25,029 bases of DNA from Methanomicrobiales archaeon (GCA_012523385.1 JAAYIO010000105.1:1-25029), one strand, 5' to 3'. Shown: positions 1 through 7,352, counted from the first letter of the stretch. Made by a program: numbers and translations. Notes: generated from the letters alone by a model not told the origin.

Positions 1-414
1 CAAACCGAGGCACAAACTAATGAAGATGTTCGAAAAGAGACAAAAAAAGAACAATCAACTCCAATACCTGAAAAGGATATCATTCGTGACATTAACCTCA
101 CGAAGGGGATTTCTGACATTAATGAAAGCATGAAACGGTATGCAAAAAAATATCACCTTGATTCAGCAACGCTTGCTTCCATAGATGGTTTATCAATCGC
201 CTCATCACACCCGGACAGTGAGCAGGAGGCAGCAAACCTTACCGCACGATATCAGGTTAATGCAATCACAGAGATCGGAGACACCCATATCATCCCTCTT
301 GAATATATGGGAGAAAAAATTCTCATACTATCCAGATCAGTCGGAAAAATTCCCAATGACCGAGCAGAGATGATGATGCGGGACGCAAAATTGATCCTCT
401 CCCATTGGTTATAG
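1..414 (+). CDS. C-terminal part of a protein with a possible Roadblock/LC7-like domain (5' end outside window)
   Basis: The frame is open from the first base, so the gene begins upstream; 137 residues are visible. The first 25 or so are a charged, low-complexity linker rich in Glu, Lys and Thr. A helix follows, then an alpha/beta stretch with the pattern ASIDGLSIASS ... EAANLTARY ... HIIPLEYMGEKILILS. This resembles the small Roadblock/LC7 (MglB) fold, in which a Gly-rich strand (DGL-x-IAS) precedes a helix. Members of that family often regulate small GTPases or take part in cell polarity, but this assignment rests only on pattern and is tentative. An internal ATG at 130 is unlikely to be the true start because coding-like sequence continues upstream of it. 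A T-run at 435-441 follows the stop. The downstream neighbour, after a gap with its own promoter, is minD. Confidence 0.6.
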   Translation, partial: QTEAQTNEDVRKETKKEQSTPIPEKDIIRDINLTKGISDINESMKRYAKKYHLDSATLASIDGLSIASSHPDSEQEAANLTARYQVNAITEIGDTHIIPLEYMGEKILILSRSVGKIPNDRAEMMMRDAKLILSHWL

Positions 415-434
415 GTATTTAAAATTTATTCATC

Positions 435-441
435 TTTTTTT
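435..441 (+). terminator. T-run after the first gene
   Basis: Seven consecutive T lie about 20 bases after the stop codon at 414. Oligo-T tracts without a strong hairpin are sufficient for intrinsic termination by archaeal RNA polymerase, so this probably separates the upstream gene from minD. Confidence 0.45.
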
Positions 442-520
442 CGATCTACATAAAATGATTGTGGAAATGTTATTTGAAAGAGGGTATTTAATCATCTTAT
501 TTGATTTGCAATAACCCACA

Positions 521-535
521 GCATTTAAATAATAC
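521..535 (+). promoter_or_regulatory. Probable TATA box for minD
   Basis: The sequence GCATTTAAATAATAC is a good archaeal TATA element. It would place the transcript start near 555, giving a leader of roughly 28 bases that contains the GAGAGGTG ribosome-binding site at 572-579. Confidence 0.5.
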
Positions 536-582
536 AAAACCTAAAAACTACCGTGTATGATCCAGTATATTGAGAGGTGCTC

Positions 583-1374
583 ATGGTCAAAGTTTATACA
601 ATAGCGTCAGGAAAAGGAGGGACGGGTAAAACCACGACATCAGCAAACCTTGCTACGTGTCTTGCAGAACTGGGAAAAGAAACGTATGTGATGGATGCTG
701 ACATGGGTATGGCAAATCTCGGGATCATTATGGGTCTTGAAGATACTCCGATCACCCTTCATGAAGTTCTTGCAGGAAACGCAAAGGTGTCTGAAGCGGT
801 CTATGAAGGACCATATGGTGTTAAGGTAGTTCCAAGTGGTATATCACTGAAAGGATTCCAGAATGCTGATCCAGACCGGTTAAGGGATGTAATGCGTGAA
901 CTGATCGAGAGATGTGAATTTCTCATCATCGATGCACCAGCAGGGATTAGTCGGGACGGTGTGATTCCACTCGCTATAGCAGATGAAGTTATTCTGATCG
1001 TTAATCCGGAATTATCGTCTATGGTGGATGCATTAAAGACAAAGATACTTACCGAACTCGTGGGAGGGAAAGTGAAAGGCGCAATACTTACCCGTGCCAC
1101 GATGGAAAATACTGAGGTATCAAAGCAAAAAATGGAGGAGGTACTGGGAGTAAAAGTGATAGGGATAGTCCCGGAGGACCAAAATATTCGCAAGTCAGCC
1201 GCATACAAATCACCAGTCGTGGTCAAATACCCGGACTCCGGTGCAGCTAAAGCATACCGAAGAATCGCAGCAAACCTCGCCGGAACACCCTATGTAGAGA
1301 ATCAGACAAAGGATAGTTCACGGGAACGGTTCATTGAGAGACTCGCACGTTCAGTATTCAAGGGGAAGAAATGA
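583..1374 (+). CDS. minD: MinD-type P-loop ATPase
   Basis: 263 residues, the usual size for archaeal MinD/ParA proteins. The deviant Walker A motif KGGTGKTT occupies residues 11-18, with the signature lysine K11 that marks the MinD/ParA class. A VMDADMG strand (35-41) supplies the switch I aspartates, and FLIIDAPAG (113-121) is the Walker B region. The last 15 residues (RFIERLARSVFKGKK) look like an amphipathic basic helix, as in the membrane-targeting tail of bacterial MinD. I chose ATG 583 over an in-frame GTG at 577 because GTG lies inside the Shine-Dalgarno sequence GAGAGGTG. MinD ATPases dimerise on ATP, bind membrane and position partner proteins; archaea have several paralogues and the partner of this one is unknown. 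The stop overlaps the start of the next gene by four bases. Confidence 0.88.
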   Translation: MVKVYTIASGKGGTGKTTTSANLATCLAELGKETYVMDADMGMANLGIIMGLEDTPITLHEVLAGNAKVSEAVYEGPYGVKVVPSGISLKGFQNADPDRLRDVMRELIERCEFLIIDAPAGISRDGVIPLAIADEVILIVNPELSSMVDALKTKILTELVGGKVKGAILTRATMENTEVSKQKMEEVLGVKVIGIVPEDQNIRKSAAYKSPVVVKYPDSGAAKAYRRIAANLAGTPYVENQTKDSSRERFIERLARSVFKGKK

Positions 1375-1580
1375 TTGGATCTATATCTCCGGAACAAGTG
1401 ATGCTGGTTCTATTCGGGTTAGTGATTATTTTCCTTCTGTTTGTAGTGAAACTAATGCACACACGGATCAGCCAGCTGTTGAGAGAAATGGACTCACTTG
1501 ATGGCAAGGTAAATGTGACCTCAAGTGAGATTGAGATGCTTACCCGGAATGTTGAAGAATTTAAAAAGATTAAATTCTAA
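1371..1580 (+). CDS. Small bitopic membrane protein with coiled-coil tail, coupled to MinD
   Basis: 69 residues, no family recognised. Residues 9-28 form one strongly hydrophobic transmembrane segment (VMLVLFGLVIIFLLFVV). A short basic stretch (KLMHTR) follows and suggests the C-terminus is cytoplasmic. Residues 33-67 have heptad-spaced hydrophobics (ISQLLREMDSLDGKV ... EIEMLTRNVEEFKKI), predicting a coiled coil. The ATG overlaps the minD stop as ATGA, so the two proteins are very probably translated together. Its layout, a single membrane anchor plus a cytoplasmic coiled coil, would suit a membrane receptor or partner for the MinD ATPase; this role is inferred from context only. The stop codon lies in an A/T inverted repeat. 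Confidence 0.75.
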   Translation: MIGSISPEQVMLVLFGLVIIFLLFVVKLMHTRISQLLREMDSLDGKVNVTSSEIEMLTRNVEEFKKIKF

Positions 1581-1599
1581 TTTTTAAAACAAAAATTAG
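1577..1599. terminator. A/T-rich inverted repeat after the minD operon
   Basis: CTAATTTTT (1577-1585) and AAAAATTAG (1591-1599) are perfect 9-base inverted arms around a five-base spacer. The left arm contains the stop codon of the small membrane protein. It probably works as a T-rich terminator for the minD operon and separates it from the tRNA gene. Confidence 0.4.
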
Positions 1600-1628
1600 A
1601 TAAACAAAGTAAGCATACATTATTAGGC

Positions 1629-1703
1629 GGGGCCATAGGGTAGCCTGGACCATCCTAGGAGGCTGGGGGTCTTCTGACCTGCGTTCGAATCGCAGTGGCC
1701 CCA
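1629..1703 (+). tRNA. tRNA-Pro (anticodon GGG)
   Basis: The acceptor stem GGGGCCA (1629-1635) pairs perfectly with TGGCCCC (1696-1702), with discriminator A at 1703 and no encoded CCA. The T arm is CTGCG-TTCGAAT-CGCAG (1679-1695). The anticodon arm is GGAGG-CTGGGGG-TCTTC (1658-1674), which puts T33 at 1664, the anticodon GGG at 1665-1667 and G at position 37, as expected for proline. The D arm begins GGGT (1638-1641). No intron is seen. The gene for the matching synthetase, proS, is elsewhere in the window (19091-20524). A T-rich stretch at 1704-1713 follows directly, then a protein gene 20 bases after the tRNA end. Confidence 0.95.
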
Positions 1704-1723
1704 TTATTTTTTTGAGAGTTTAT

Positions 1724-2584
1724 ATGAAAATTACTGAACGTTGTTTTGAATGTCTTTTGTCACGCATCAGCTATGAATGTGATCTGATCTGCACAGACAC
1801 CATAAAAACAAAAGAAATCACGGAAAAGTGCAGAACGCTCCTTATAGAACTGTGCAAAAAAAACGAGGCAGCGCCTCAGATCTCAAGCAGAGTTCACCGT
1901 CTTGCATACAGAGAGATGGGTTCTATCGATCCGTATCAGTCATTGAAAGAGAAAGATAATGCTGATGCGCGCAATGCATGCGAGCATGTGATCACAGATA
2001 CCATGAATTTTCGTGATCTTTGCCTCGCAGCAATTATTGGAAACACCCTTGATTACGGGTCGAAAGAACATGCAGTGACAAAAGATCTTGTTGCGCACTT
2101 TTCCCATGAATTTGAGAAAGGTCTGACCATTGATAATACCGAACAGATGTTGGCCCTTTCTGACCGGGTAGTGTACCTCTGCGATAACTGTGGAGAGATC
2201 ATCTTTGATTCATACATGATACGTTTTCTCAAGGAACAAGGGTCCCATGTCACAGTAGTTGTTCGGGGAGGTCCGATAATCAATGACGCCACATTGATAG
2301 ATGCACATACCGCAGGAATAGATACGATATGTGATCTCCTTTTGACCAATACCCATGGGATTGCCGAACTCGGATATAATCCGGACCTGGCACCAGAAGA
2401 GGTACGAGAGGCGATTGAAAATGCTACCCTCATTATTGCAAAAGGGATGGCTAATTATGAATCGTTAACCGAGATTGAGGGGCTCCCCCCTGTTGCATAC
2501 TGCATGACCGTCAAATGCAGTCCTATTGCAGAATCAATAGGCGTGCAGAAAGGATCACGAATTGCAATGCTTACCAATCAGTGA
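1724..2584 (+). CDS. DUF89 (ARMT1-like) metal-dependent phosphatase family protein
   Basis: 286 residues. The C-terminal half carries the DUF89 signatures: CDNCGEIIFD (153-162) with metal/phosphate-binding Asp and Asn, VVRGGPIIND (179-188), and GMANYESL further on. The N-terminus is helical with a CFEC pair at 7-10 and further cysteines, as in archaeal members. Characterised DUF89 proteins are Co/Ni/Mn-dependent phosphatases proposed to remove damaged sugar- or nucleotide-phosphates; the substrate of this one cannot be read from sequence. ATG 1724 is preferred to TTG 1712: it has GAGAG (1714-1718) at good spacing and starts the typical MKITERCFECL. No TATA box is visible between the tRNA and the start, so co-transcription with tRNA-Pro is likely. 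The 3' end overlaps the convergent TPR gene by seven bases. Confidence 0.85.
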   Translation: MKITERCFECLLSRISYECDLICTDTIKTKEITEKCRTLLIELCKKNEAAPQISSRVHRLAYREMGSIDPYQSLKEKDNADARNACEHVITDTMNFRDLCLAAIIGNTLDYGSKEHAVTKDLVAHFSHEFEKGLTIDNTEQMLALSDRVVYLCDNCGEIIFDSYMIRFLKEQGSHVTVVVRGGPIINDATLIDAHTAGIDTICDLLLTNTHGIAELGYNPDLAPEEVREAIENATLIIAKGMANYESLTEIEGLPPVAYCMTVKCSPIAESIGVQKGSRIAMLTNQ

Positions 2585-3321
2585 TGGGAAAAATCCTCAT
2601 CCTTTGAGGGGTTACAATACGATCTGTCAAATACCTCATTCCATGTCGTCTCGAGCTCATAATATTCCATCATCTCGACAACACGCTGATTTTTGGGAGA
2701 TAATTCATATGCCCGTTCAAGCGTCTTCCCGGCCCCTTCCCGATCGCCCAACAGAATATAAATCCGGGTCATTTCAATAAGGATATCAATATTGTCAGGA
2801 TCTATCCGGTATCCCCGCATAAGGAGTTTCATCGCTTTCTCAGAATCAGGCTCAATACGACCAAGATGATACCAAAGAGCAGGCTGATTCGGTTTTAAAC
2901 GGATTGCAGTCTTTAGTGCATTTGAAGCTTCCTCTTTTTCGCCAAGATTCAAAAGACAGATACCTATCCCAAGCCAGACTTCCCCATCATGATTTTTAAC
3001 GGCATTTGCCTCGCGAAAACATCCGAGAGCATCCGTATAATTTTCAAGCCGCATGAGTGCGACCCCCATATTCAGCCTTGCGCGGAAGTTATTAGGTTCA
3101 TTATCGGCGGCCTTGCGATAATAATAATAGGCCTCTTCATAATTTCCCAGAGAAAGGTACACATCACCCTTCCCAATTAAGAAATCGGGATGTTCCGGCA
3201 ATGCATCAAGTGCGGTATTAATGAACTGCATTGCTTCTTCAAATTGATTTATCTTGAGATGAGCAATGCTTTCATTGTACCAGCCAAGGGCATATAATTT
3301 ATTTTCCGGAATTCGTGACAT
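2578..3321 (-). CDS. Tetratricopeptide repeat (TPR) protein
   Basis: 247 residues made almost wholly of TPR helices. About six 34-residue repeats run from residue 10 onwards, with the usual pattern of W/L, G, Y, A and P; examples are LIGKGDVYLSLGNYEEAYYY, ARLNMGVALMRLENYTDALG and VWLGIGICLLNLGEKEEASN. There is no signal peptide or membrane segment, so it is a cytoplasmic protein-binding scaffold. The C-terminal 25 residues (acidic, ending DEDFSHH) are not TPR. It is convergent with DUF89 and lies downstream of the M50 protease gene on the same strand, 131 bases away. The intervening stretch (3322-3452) has an AT-rich TATA-like stretch near 3360-3385, so the gene may be transcribed alone. The partner is unknown. 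Confidence 0.85.
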   Translation of the reverse strand: MSRIPENKLYALGWYNESIAHLKINQFEEAMQFINTALDALPEHPDFLIGKGDVYLSLGNYEEAYYYYRKAADNEPNNFRARLNMGVALMRLENYTDALGCFREANAVKNHDGEVWLGIGICLLNLGEKEEASNALKTAIRLKPNQPALWYHLGRIEPDSEKAMKLLMRGYRIDPDNIDILIEMTRIYILLGDREGAGKTLERAYELSPKNQRVVEMMEYYELETTWNEVFDRSYCNPSKDEDFSHH

Positions 3322-3452
3322 CGATGGAAACCCTATCTCTGTATGGATACTTTGCTATTACGTACCTATTATAGATAATTATAGTTTTTCGAATCAGCAG
3401 GAAATCTTTAACGCATTGAATCAATGCAGAAAAAGGTGCAGTGAAGATGAAT

Positions 3453-4751
3453 TCAACCAAACATATAGGGAATTATCAGCAGAAGAAGTATCACCGATAT
3501 CATCAATGCGCTGACAAGCGATACAAAGAATGACGTCAAATCACTGCGGCCAAGCTTTTCAAAAAGCCGCCCAACCCCTTCCTGCATGATATAACCGCCA
3601 TCCAGTGGAATAAACGGGAGGGCATTAAATGTCCCCACCAGCAGATTGAACCAGAATATCCAGAACAGTATCTGAATGACACCCCAAAATCCGGAAAACG
3701 GCACGTCCCACATGTTCATATATGGCACATCGAAAGCTAAAATTCCCAGATTCAGGCTGTCACCTGCGAGAACTGTATTTATTGGCAGAACGAGAAGGAA
3801 AATAGGGCCGAGTGGGCTTTTGATCAGCGTATTAAATACATTTTTACCCGATTCCATGGAATAATACTGAATACCCATAAATCCGATCGGTTTATCGTTC
3901 TCACCTTCCGGCCATTCTCCCAAAATAAGCGTATGATCAGAAAAGATGCTATCTTTCAGTGTGGTTACAGACAGAGCATCGCCCGGAGCGGTGGTCTTAA
4001 GAATGTCAGATACATCAGTTACCGATTCCACCGTCATTCCATTGACCGCATAAATAACTGAATTCTGAGATAGGCCCGCCATATCAGCAGGGGAATCGGC
4101 ATAAACTCCCTGAATCATCGGCGTTGATAAGGGAACAGCCATCCCCATTAACCCAACAATTGCAGCAAAACAAACCAGTCCCACAATAATATTATTGGTG
4201 ATGCCAGCACCATACATCCGAATTCTTTCAGAACGCGAGGCAGCCTCTACCTCTTCTCCATCAGGTTCTACAAAAGCACCGATGGGGATTACGGCAATAA
4301 GAAGACCCATGCTTTGAACCCGTATGTTTTCAACCCTGCAAAGAATGGCATGCCCAAATTCATGGACCACAAGTGTCACAAAAAGCCCAATAAGTACGGC
4401 AAACGTGAGCGGCAGGAAGTCATTGACTCCGGGAATCGCAAAAAGGTTATGGGGTTCAAAAATCCCCTCCGGGGGAGGCGGATTCATCATTGAATTATGA
4501 ACGCCGAGCACCAGCATTACCGTCATCGCAATAGAGATAACAACCACAAGGACCGCGCCGAGAGTCCCATAAATACGCCAAAACCCTGTATGTCGCCTGA
4601 AATAATCAAAAAACGCAACATTGTCAGTCTTTAATGCAAGAATGGGACCGTAAAAAGTCACATGCTCCTCCCACAGGTTTGCGTATTTAATGCAACCAGC
4701 AACGAGGGCATAGACAATAACTGCAATAATGCCGATTAATAGCCAATCCAT
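3453..4751 (-). CDS. M50-family membrane metalloprotease with PDZ domain (site-2-protease type)
   Basis: 432 residues with several transmembrane segments. The zinc-binding HEFGH (130-134) lies in the hydrophobic segment TLVVHEFGHAIL, and the third ligand aspartate is D384 in NALPFIPLDGG, which corresponds to the NxxPxxxLDGG motif of the family. A PDZ-like domain sits between them (about 205-275, VYADSPADMAGLSQNSVIYAVNGMTV). Further membrane helices lie at the N-terminus (3-22), 62-84, 113-131, 180-200, about 310-330, 350-372 and 408-430. Site-2 proteases cut transmembrane substrates inside the membrane, often releasing regulators; the substrate here is unknown. AAAGGG (4760-4765) precedes the ATG by eight bases, and an AT-rich TATA region lies at 4767-4783. 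RNase HII ends 56 bases upstream on the same strand. Confidence 0.92.
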   Translation of the reverse strand: MDWLLIGIIAVIVYALVAGCIKYANLWEEHVTFYGPILALKTDNVAFFDYFRRHTGFWRIYGTLGAVLVVVISIAMTVMLVLGVHNSMMNPPPPEGIFEPHNLFAIPGVNDFLPLTFAVLIGLFVTLVVHEFGHAILCRVENIRVQSMGLLIAVIPIGAFVEPDGEEVEAASRSERIRMYGAGITNNIIVGLVCFAAIVGLMGMAVPLSTPMIQGVYADSPADMAGLSQNSVIYAVNGMTVESVTDVSDILKTTAPGDALSVTTLKDSIFSDHTLILGEWPEGENDKPIGFMGIQYYSMESGKNVFNTLIKSPLGPIFLLVLPINTVLAGDSLNLGILAFDVPYMNMWDVPFSGFWGVIQILFWIFWFNLLVGTFNALPFIPLDGGYIMQEGVGRLFEKLGRSDLTSFFVSLVSALMISVILLLLIIPYMFG

Positions 4752-4766
4752 TCATTATACCCTTTG

Positions 4767-4783
4767 TATTTAAATATTATAAA
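4767..4783 (-). promoter_or_regulatory. Probable TATA region for the M50 protease gene
   Basis: On the minus strand this reads TTTATAATATTTAAATA, an almost pure A/T block directly upstream of the AAAGGG ribosome-binding site and ATG 4751. It lies in the 56-base gap after RNase HII, so the protease gene can be transcribed independently. Confidence 0.45.
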
Positions 4784-4807
4784 CAGTTGTATGCCGCACA
4801 AACTGCA

Positions 4808-5446
4808 TCAGAAATCAAAAAGAGAAGGTTGCAAGAGACTATCCCTGATCCTCCGTGTCGTTTCCCAGGACAAACGAGCACAGGAAGGAGGGCGGCTAAA
4901 TTCCTGAATATATGTTTCAAGAAATCGTATGGTGTACGGGTCAGAGGGATACCCGCTTCCAAAGTTGCCAAATTCTTTGTACAGTCCTTCAATGCACCGG
5001 TCACGCGTTACTTTAGCAATAATAGAGGCGGCGCTTACCACCGGAAACCGATCATCTGCCTTGTGTTCTGACACAATCTGACAAACACCCCCGACATATG
5101 CGGACACCGTCTCTCCATACCGCTTTGCATTAACATCACAGGCATCCACGTATGCAGTATCGCAGGAAAGCTTACGTATCACATCCGCATGCGCCCGCGC
5201 AACAATGTCATTCATGGTTATGTCTGCGCGAAGGCGGTCGATTTCCTGAGCAGAGATGATGGTACAGGCAGTGAGAAATTTTTCCGTAATCACCTCATAC
5301 AGTAATTCACGGCGTTTGCGTGAGAGGGTTTTAGAATCTTCAACCCCTGTTAATGCCACTATATCCATATCAGGGGCCAAAACACCGGCAACAACCATCG
5401 GGCCAAGAACTGATCCTTTCCCTGCTTCATCGATACCACAGATCAC
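4808..5446 (-). CDS. rnhB: Ribonuclease HII
   Basis: 212 residues from GTG 5446, a normal length for archaeal RNase HII. The N-terminus MICGIDEAGKGSVLGP carries the catalytic pair D6-E7; the other acidic residues are D101 (YVDACDVNAKRYG) and D131/D132. The enzyme cuts RNA in RNA/DNA hybrids and single ribonucleotides in DNA. The frame continues open upstream to 5611, but that part overlaps the divergent trkA gene and does not resemble RNase HII. GTG 5446 has no Shine-Dalgarno sequence; a TATA box centred about 27 bases upstream suggests a leaderless transcript. The C-terminus QPSLFDF resembles a shortened PCNA-binding (PIP) motif, found at this position in several archaeal RNase HII proteins. 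Confidence 0.9.
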   Translation of the reverse strand: MICGIDEAGKGSVLGPMVVAGVLAPDMDIVALTGVEDSKTLSRKRRELLYEVITEKFLTACTIISAQEIDRLRADITMNDIVARAHADVIRKLSCDTAYVDACDVNAKRYGETVSAYVGGVCQIVSEHKADDRFPVVSAASIIAKVTRDRCIEGLYKEFGNFGSGYPSDPYTIRFLETYIQEFSRPPSCARLSWETTRRIRDSLLQPSLFDF

Positions 5447-5467
5447 GTAAGTACGGTTAAATCCACA

Positions 5468-5478
5468 ACCTATATCAA
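5468..5478. promoter_or_regulatory. Single TATA element between rnhB and trkA
   Basis: The core TATAT (5471-5475) is nearly symmetric and is the only TATA-like sequence between the divergent start codons. Its centre is about 27 bases from GTG 5446 (-) and 29 bases from ATG 5502 (+). Both distances match the usual TATA-to-start-site distance in archaea, so both mRNAs could begin at or beside their start codons. Confidence 0.45.
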
Positions 5479-5501
5479 TGGGCGTGATCGAACCGATCCT
5501 G

Positions 5502-6167
5502 ATGTACGTCATCATAGTTGGTCTCGGAGGCATCGGCAGGGCCCTTGCGGAAATATCGGTTAATAATGGAAATTCTGTAGCAGTGATCGACCAGGATGAA
5601 GAACGCTGCAATGAGATAATTGATCATTTTGATGTTCTTGCTATTGCCGGAAACGCAACTACAAAATCGATTCTTGTTGATGCAGGAATAGAACGTGCAC
5701 AGGCACTGATTGCAACAACAAGTGATGACGCAGTGAACCTGATGGCCTGCTGGCTGGCGAAAAAATTTGACGTCCCCAATGTCGTCTCGATTGTAAACCA
5801 GAAAGAGCATTCTGAGATGTTTAAAGAGGTTGGCGTACACATCAGTGAAAACCCGGACGAGCTTGTCGCTGAGCGGCTTTACTTCTGGACAGAAAACACC
5901 GATCTTCACCAGCTTGCATCAATACCGGGAGGGTCCATCTTTGAAATTAACGTGGATGATGATGCTCCGATGATTGACCACGAGATTAAAGAGCTCGAGG
6001 TAACAGACTTCGTATTTATCGCCATTAAAAGAGAAAAGGGAGACGTCATTATTCCCAGTGGTAAAGTGCGAATCCGAAAGGGAGATAATATTATTGTGTT
6101 CACCAAAAAAGATGCAGAAAAAAATTGTTTGAATATGCTCAACCGGCAGCTGAAACGCTCACTCTAA
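5502..6167 (+). CDS. trkA: TrkA-type NAD-binding regulator of K+ transport
   Basis: 221 residues. The Rossmann motif GLGGIG is at 7-12 and the acidic residue ending strand two is D30 (VAVIDQDEERC), both typical of TrkA-N/RCK-N. The RCK-C (TrkA-C) domain covers about 137-205 (FEINVDDDAPMIDHEI ... KGDNIIVF). TrkA binds NAD(H) on the cytoplasmic face and gates a TrkH/KtrB-type potassium channel; no channel gene is in this window. I prefer ATG 5502 to ATG 5478: MYVIIVGLGG is the usual family start, and the upstream eight codons overlap the shared promoter. There is no clear Shine-Dalgarno sequence. The last nine bases overlap the convergent geranylgeranyl reductase gene. Confidence 0.88.
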   Translation: MYVIIVGLGGIGRALAEISVNNGNSVAVIDQDEERCNEIIDHFDVLAIAGNATTKSILVDAGIERAQALIATTSDDAVNLMACWLAKKFDVPNVVSIVNQKEHSEMFKEVGVHISENPDELVAERLYFWTENTDLHQLASIPGGSIFEINVDDDAPMIDHEIKELEVTDFVFIAIKREKGDVIIPSGKVRIRKGDNIIVFTKKDAEKNCLNMLNRQLKRSL

Positions 6168-7352
6168 CAGATGCTTGAGAGTTACAATCTCTTTTAAGAG
6201 CCAGGGGTTGTATTTGACAAGTTTAATGAGCAGATGTTTGGTATCAAATGTCTCCATATCAAGCGTACTCACAGATTTTACGATTGAATTCAGCTTTTCG
6301 TCCTCGAGTTTGATGAATATCTCTTTCACCTGATAATTCCGTGCCAGGCTCTTGCCCATTTTGGAACTGCGCCAGATGGTATCGTATTTCATGAGGGCTT
6401 TTTTACTGCAGTCACCCGATGCAATGCATTCTGCTGCCACCTCGCCAGCAAGTTTACCGGTATAGATCGCGTTGATAATGCCGCCGCCGGTGATGGGGTC
6501 ACTCAGTCTCGCTGCATCGCCAACAATGATGAGTCCGTCTGCCACCGTACAGGCCAGGGGTTTGCATACAGAAACTCCGCCAGGCATCAGTTCAATTATC
6601 TTGCCCTGTGGGAAATGCTTTGCAACAAACGCATCCAGATAATCTTTGGGTCGTTTACCCTCTTTGCACATCTTCCCGGAGATACCGATACCCACATTTG
6701 CGGTGCGATTCCCTTTAGAGAAGATCCAGATATATCCTTCCGGGGCCACCTCACGGCCAAGATAAAACGCATTCTGACCAGAGTCGATATCAATATCAGT
6801 CATCAGGTACTGCACACAGGTTTCAAGCTCTGCAAAAGGCACTGTTGTGTCGATACCACACCAGCGGGCAAACTTGGACTCAACACCATCTGCAGCAATC
6901 ACCACATCGGCATATACTTCAACGGTTTTGCCCCCCGTCTCAATTACGGCACCACAGACCTTGCCATCCTTCATGATCGCACTGCTTGCACGGGACTTGA
7001 CAAACACGTCACAGCCGGCGTTGGCGGCGTTCCAGACCAGTTCACGATCAAAAATTTTGCGGTCAAGAACATACCCTACCTCATTCCCCGCCATTTTGGG
7101 ATTCAGTTCAAGCGTCTGTCCATCCGGTGCAACAAGCAGGGCACCTTCAATCGTTGATGAGACCCATTTCGGATCCAGATCAATGTAGTCTGAGATTTCG
7201 CTTCCCACACCCTCTGCACACCGAACAGGTGCACCAATAGCAGGACGTTTTTCAATGATGCAACACGAGAGCCCAGCGTCTGCGACCGCTTTTCCGGCCA
7301 TCGCCCCGCCCGGGCCGCCTCCAATGATCAAAACGTCATATTTATTCTGCAT
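6159..7352 (-). CDS. Geranylgeranyl reductase family flavoprotein (archaeal lipid saturation)
   Basis: 397 residues. FAD-binding YDVLIIGGGPGGAMAGKA starts at residue 5. The family motif PVRCAEG lies near 43-49, and YIWIFSKG is a variant of the YxWxFPKG substrate motif with Ser for Pro. GDAARLSDPITGGGI is the second FAD-contact region. This enzyme reduces the double bonds of geranylgeranyl chains in archaeal ether lipids, at the membrane face. The ATG overlaps the end of a small ferredoxin gene by 11 bases and takes its GGAGGT ribosome-binding site from inside it. In Methanosarcina acetivorans an adjacent ferredoxin is required for full chain saturation by the orthologue, so the arrangement supports this function. 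It could be annotated digeranylgeranylglycerophospholipid reductase. Confidence 0.9.
   Translation of the reverse strand: MQNKYDVLIIGGGPGGAMAGKAVADAGLSCCIIEKRPAIGAPVRCAEGVGSEISDYIDLDPKWVSSTIEGALLVAPDGQTLELNPKMAGNEVGYVLDRKIFDRELVWNAANAGCDVFVKSRASSAIMKDGKVCGAVIETGGKTVEVYADVVIAADGVESKFARWCGIDTTVPFAELETCVQYLMTDIDIDSGQNAFYLGREVAPEGYIWIFSKGNRTANVGIGISGKMCKEGKRPKDYLDAFVAKHFPQGKIIELMPGGVSVCKPLACTVADGLIIVGDAARLSDPITGGGIINAIYTGKLAGEVAAECIASGDCSKKALMKYDTIWRSSKMGKSLARNYQVKEIFIKLEDEKLNSIVKSVSTLDMETFDTKHLLIKLVKYNPWLLKEIVTLKHLLE

Noticed and set aside
801..1226. 141-codon open frame on the minus strand
   Set aside because: It is the complement of minD, and its Ser/Thr/Ile-rich composition is typical of a shadow frame.
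5447..5611. Upstream extension of the RNase HII frame
   Set aside because: It runs through the divergent trkA gene and does not resemble RNase HII; the family N-terminus begins at GTG 5446.
6615..7157. 180-codon open frame on the plus strand
   Set aside because: It is antisense to the geranylgeranyl reductase gene and has no recognisable motif or start context.
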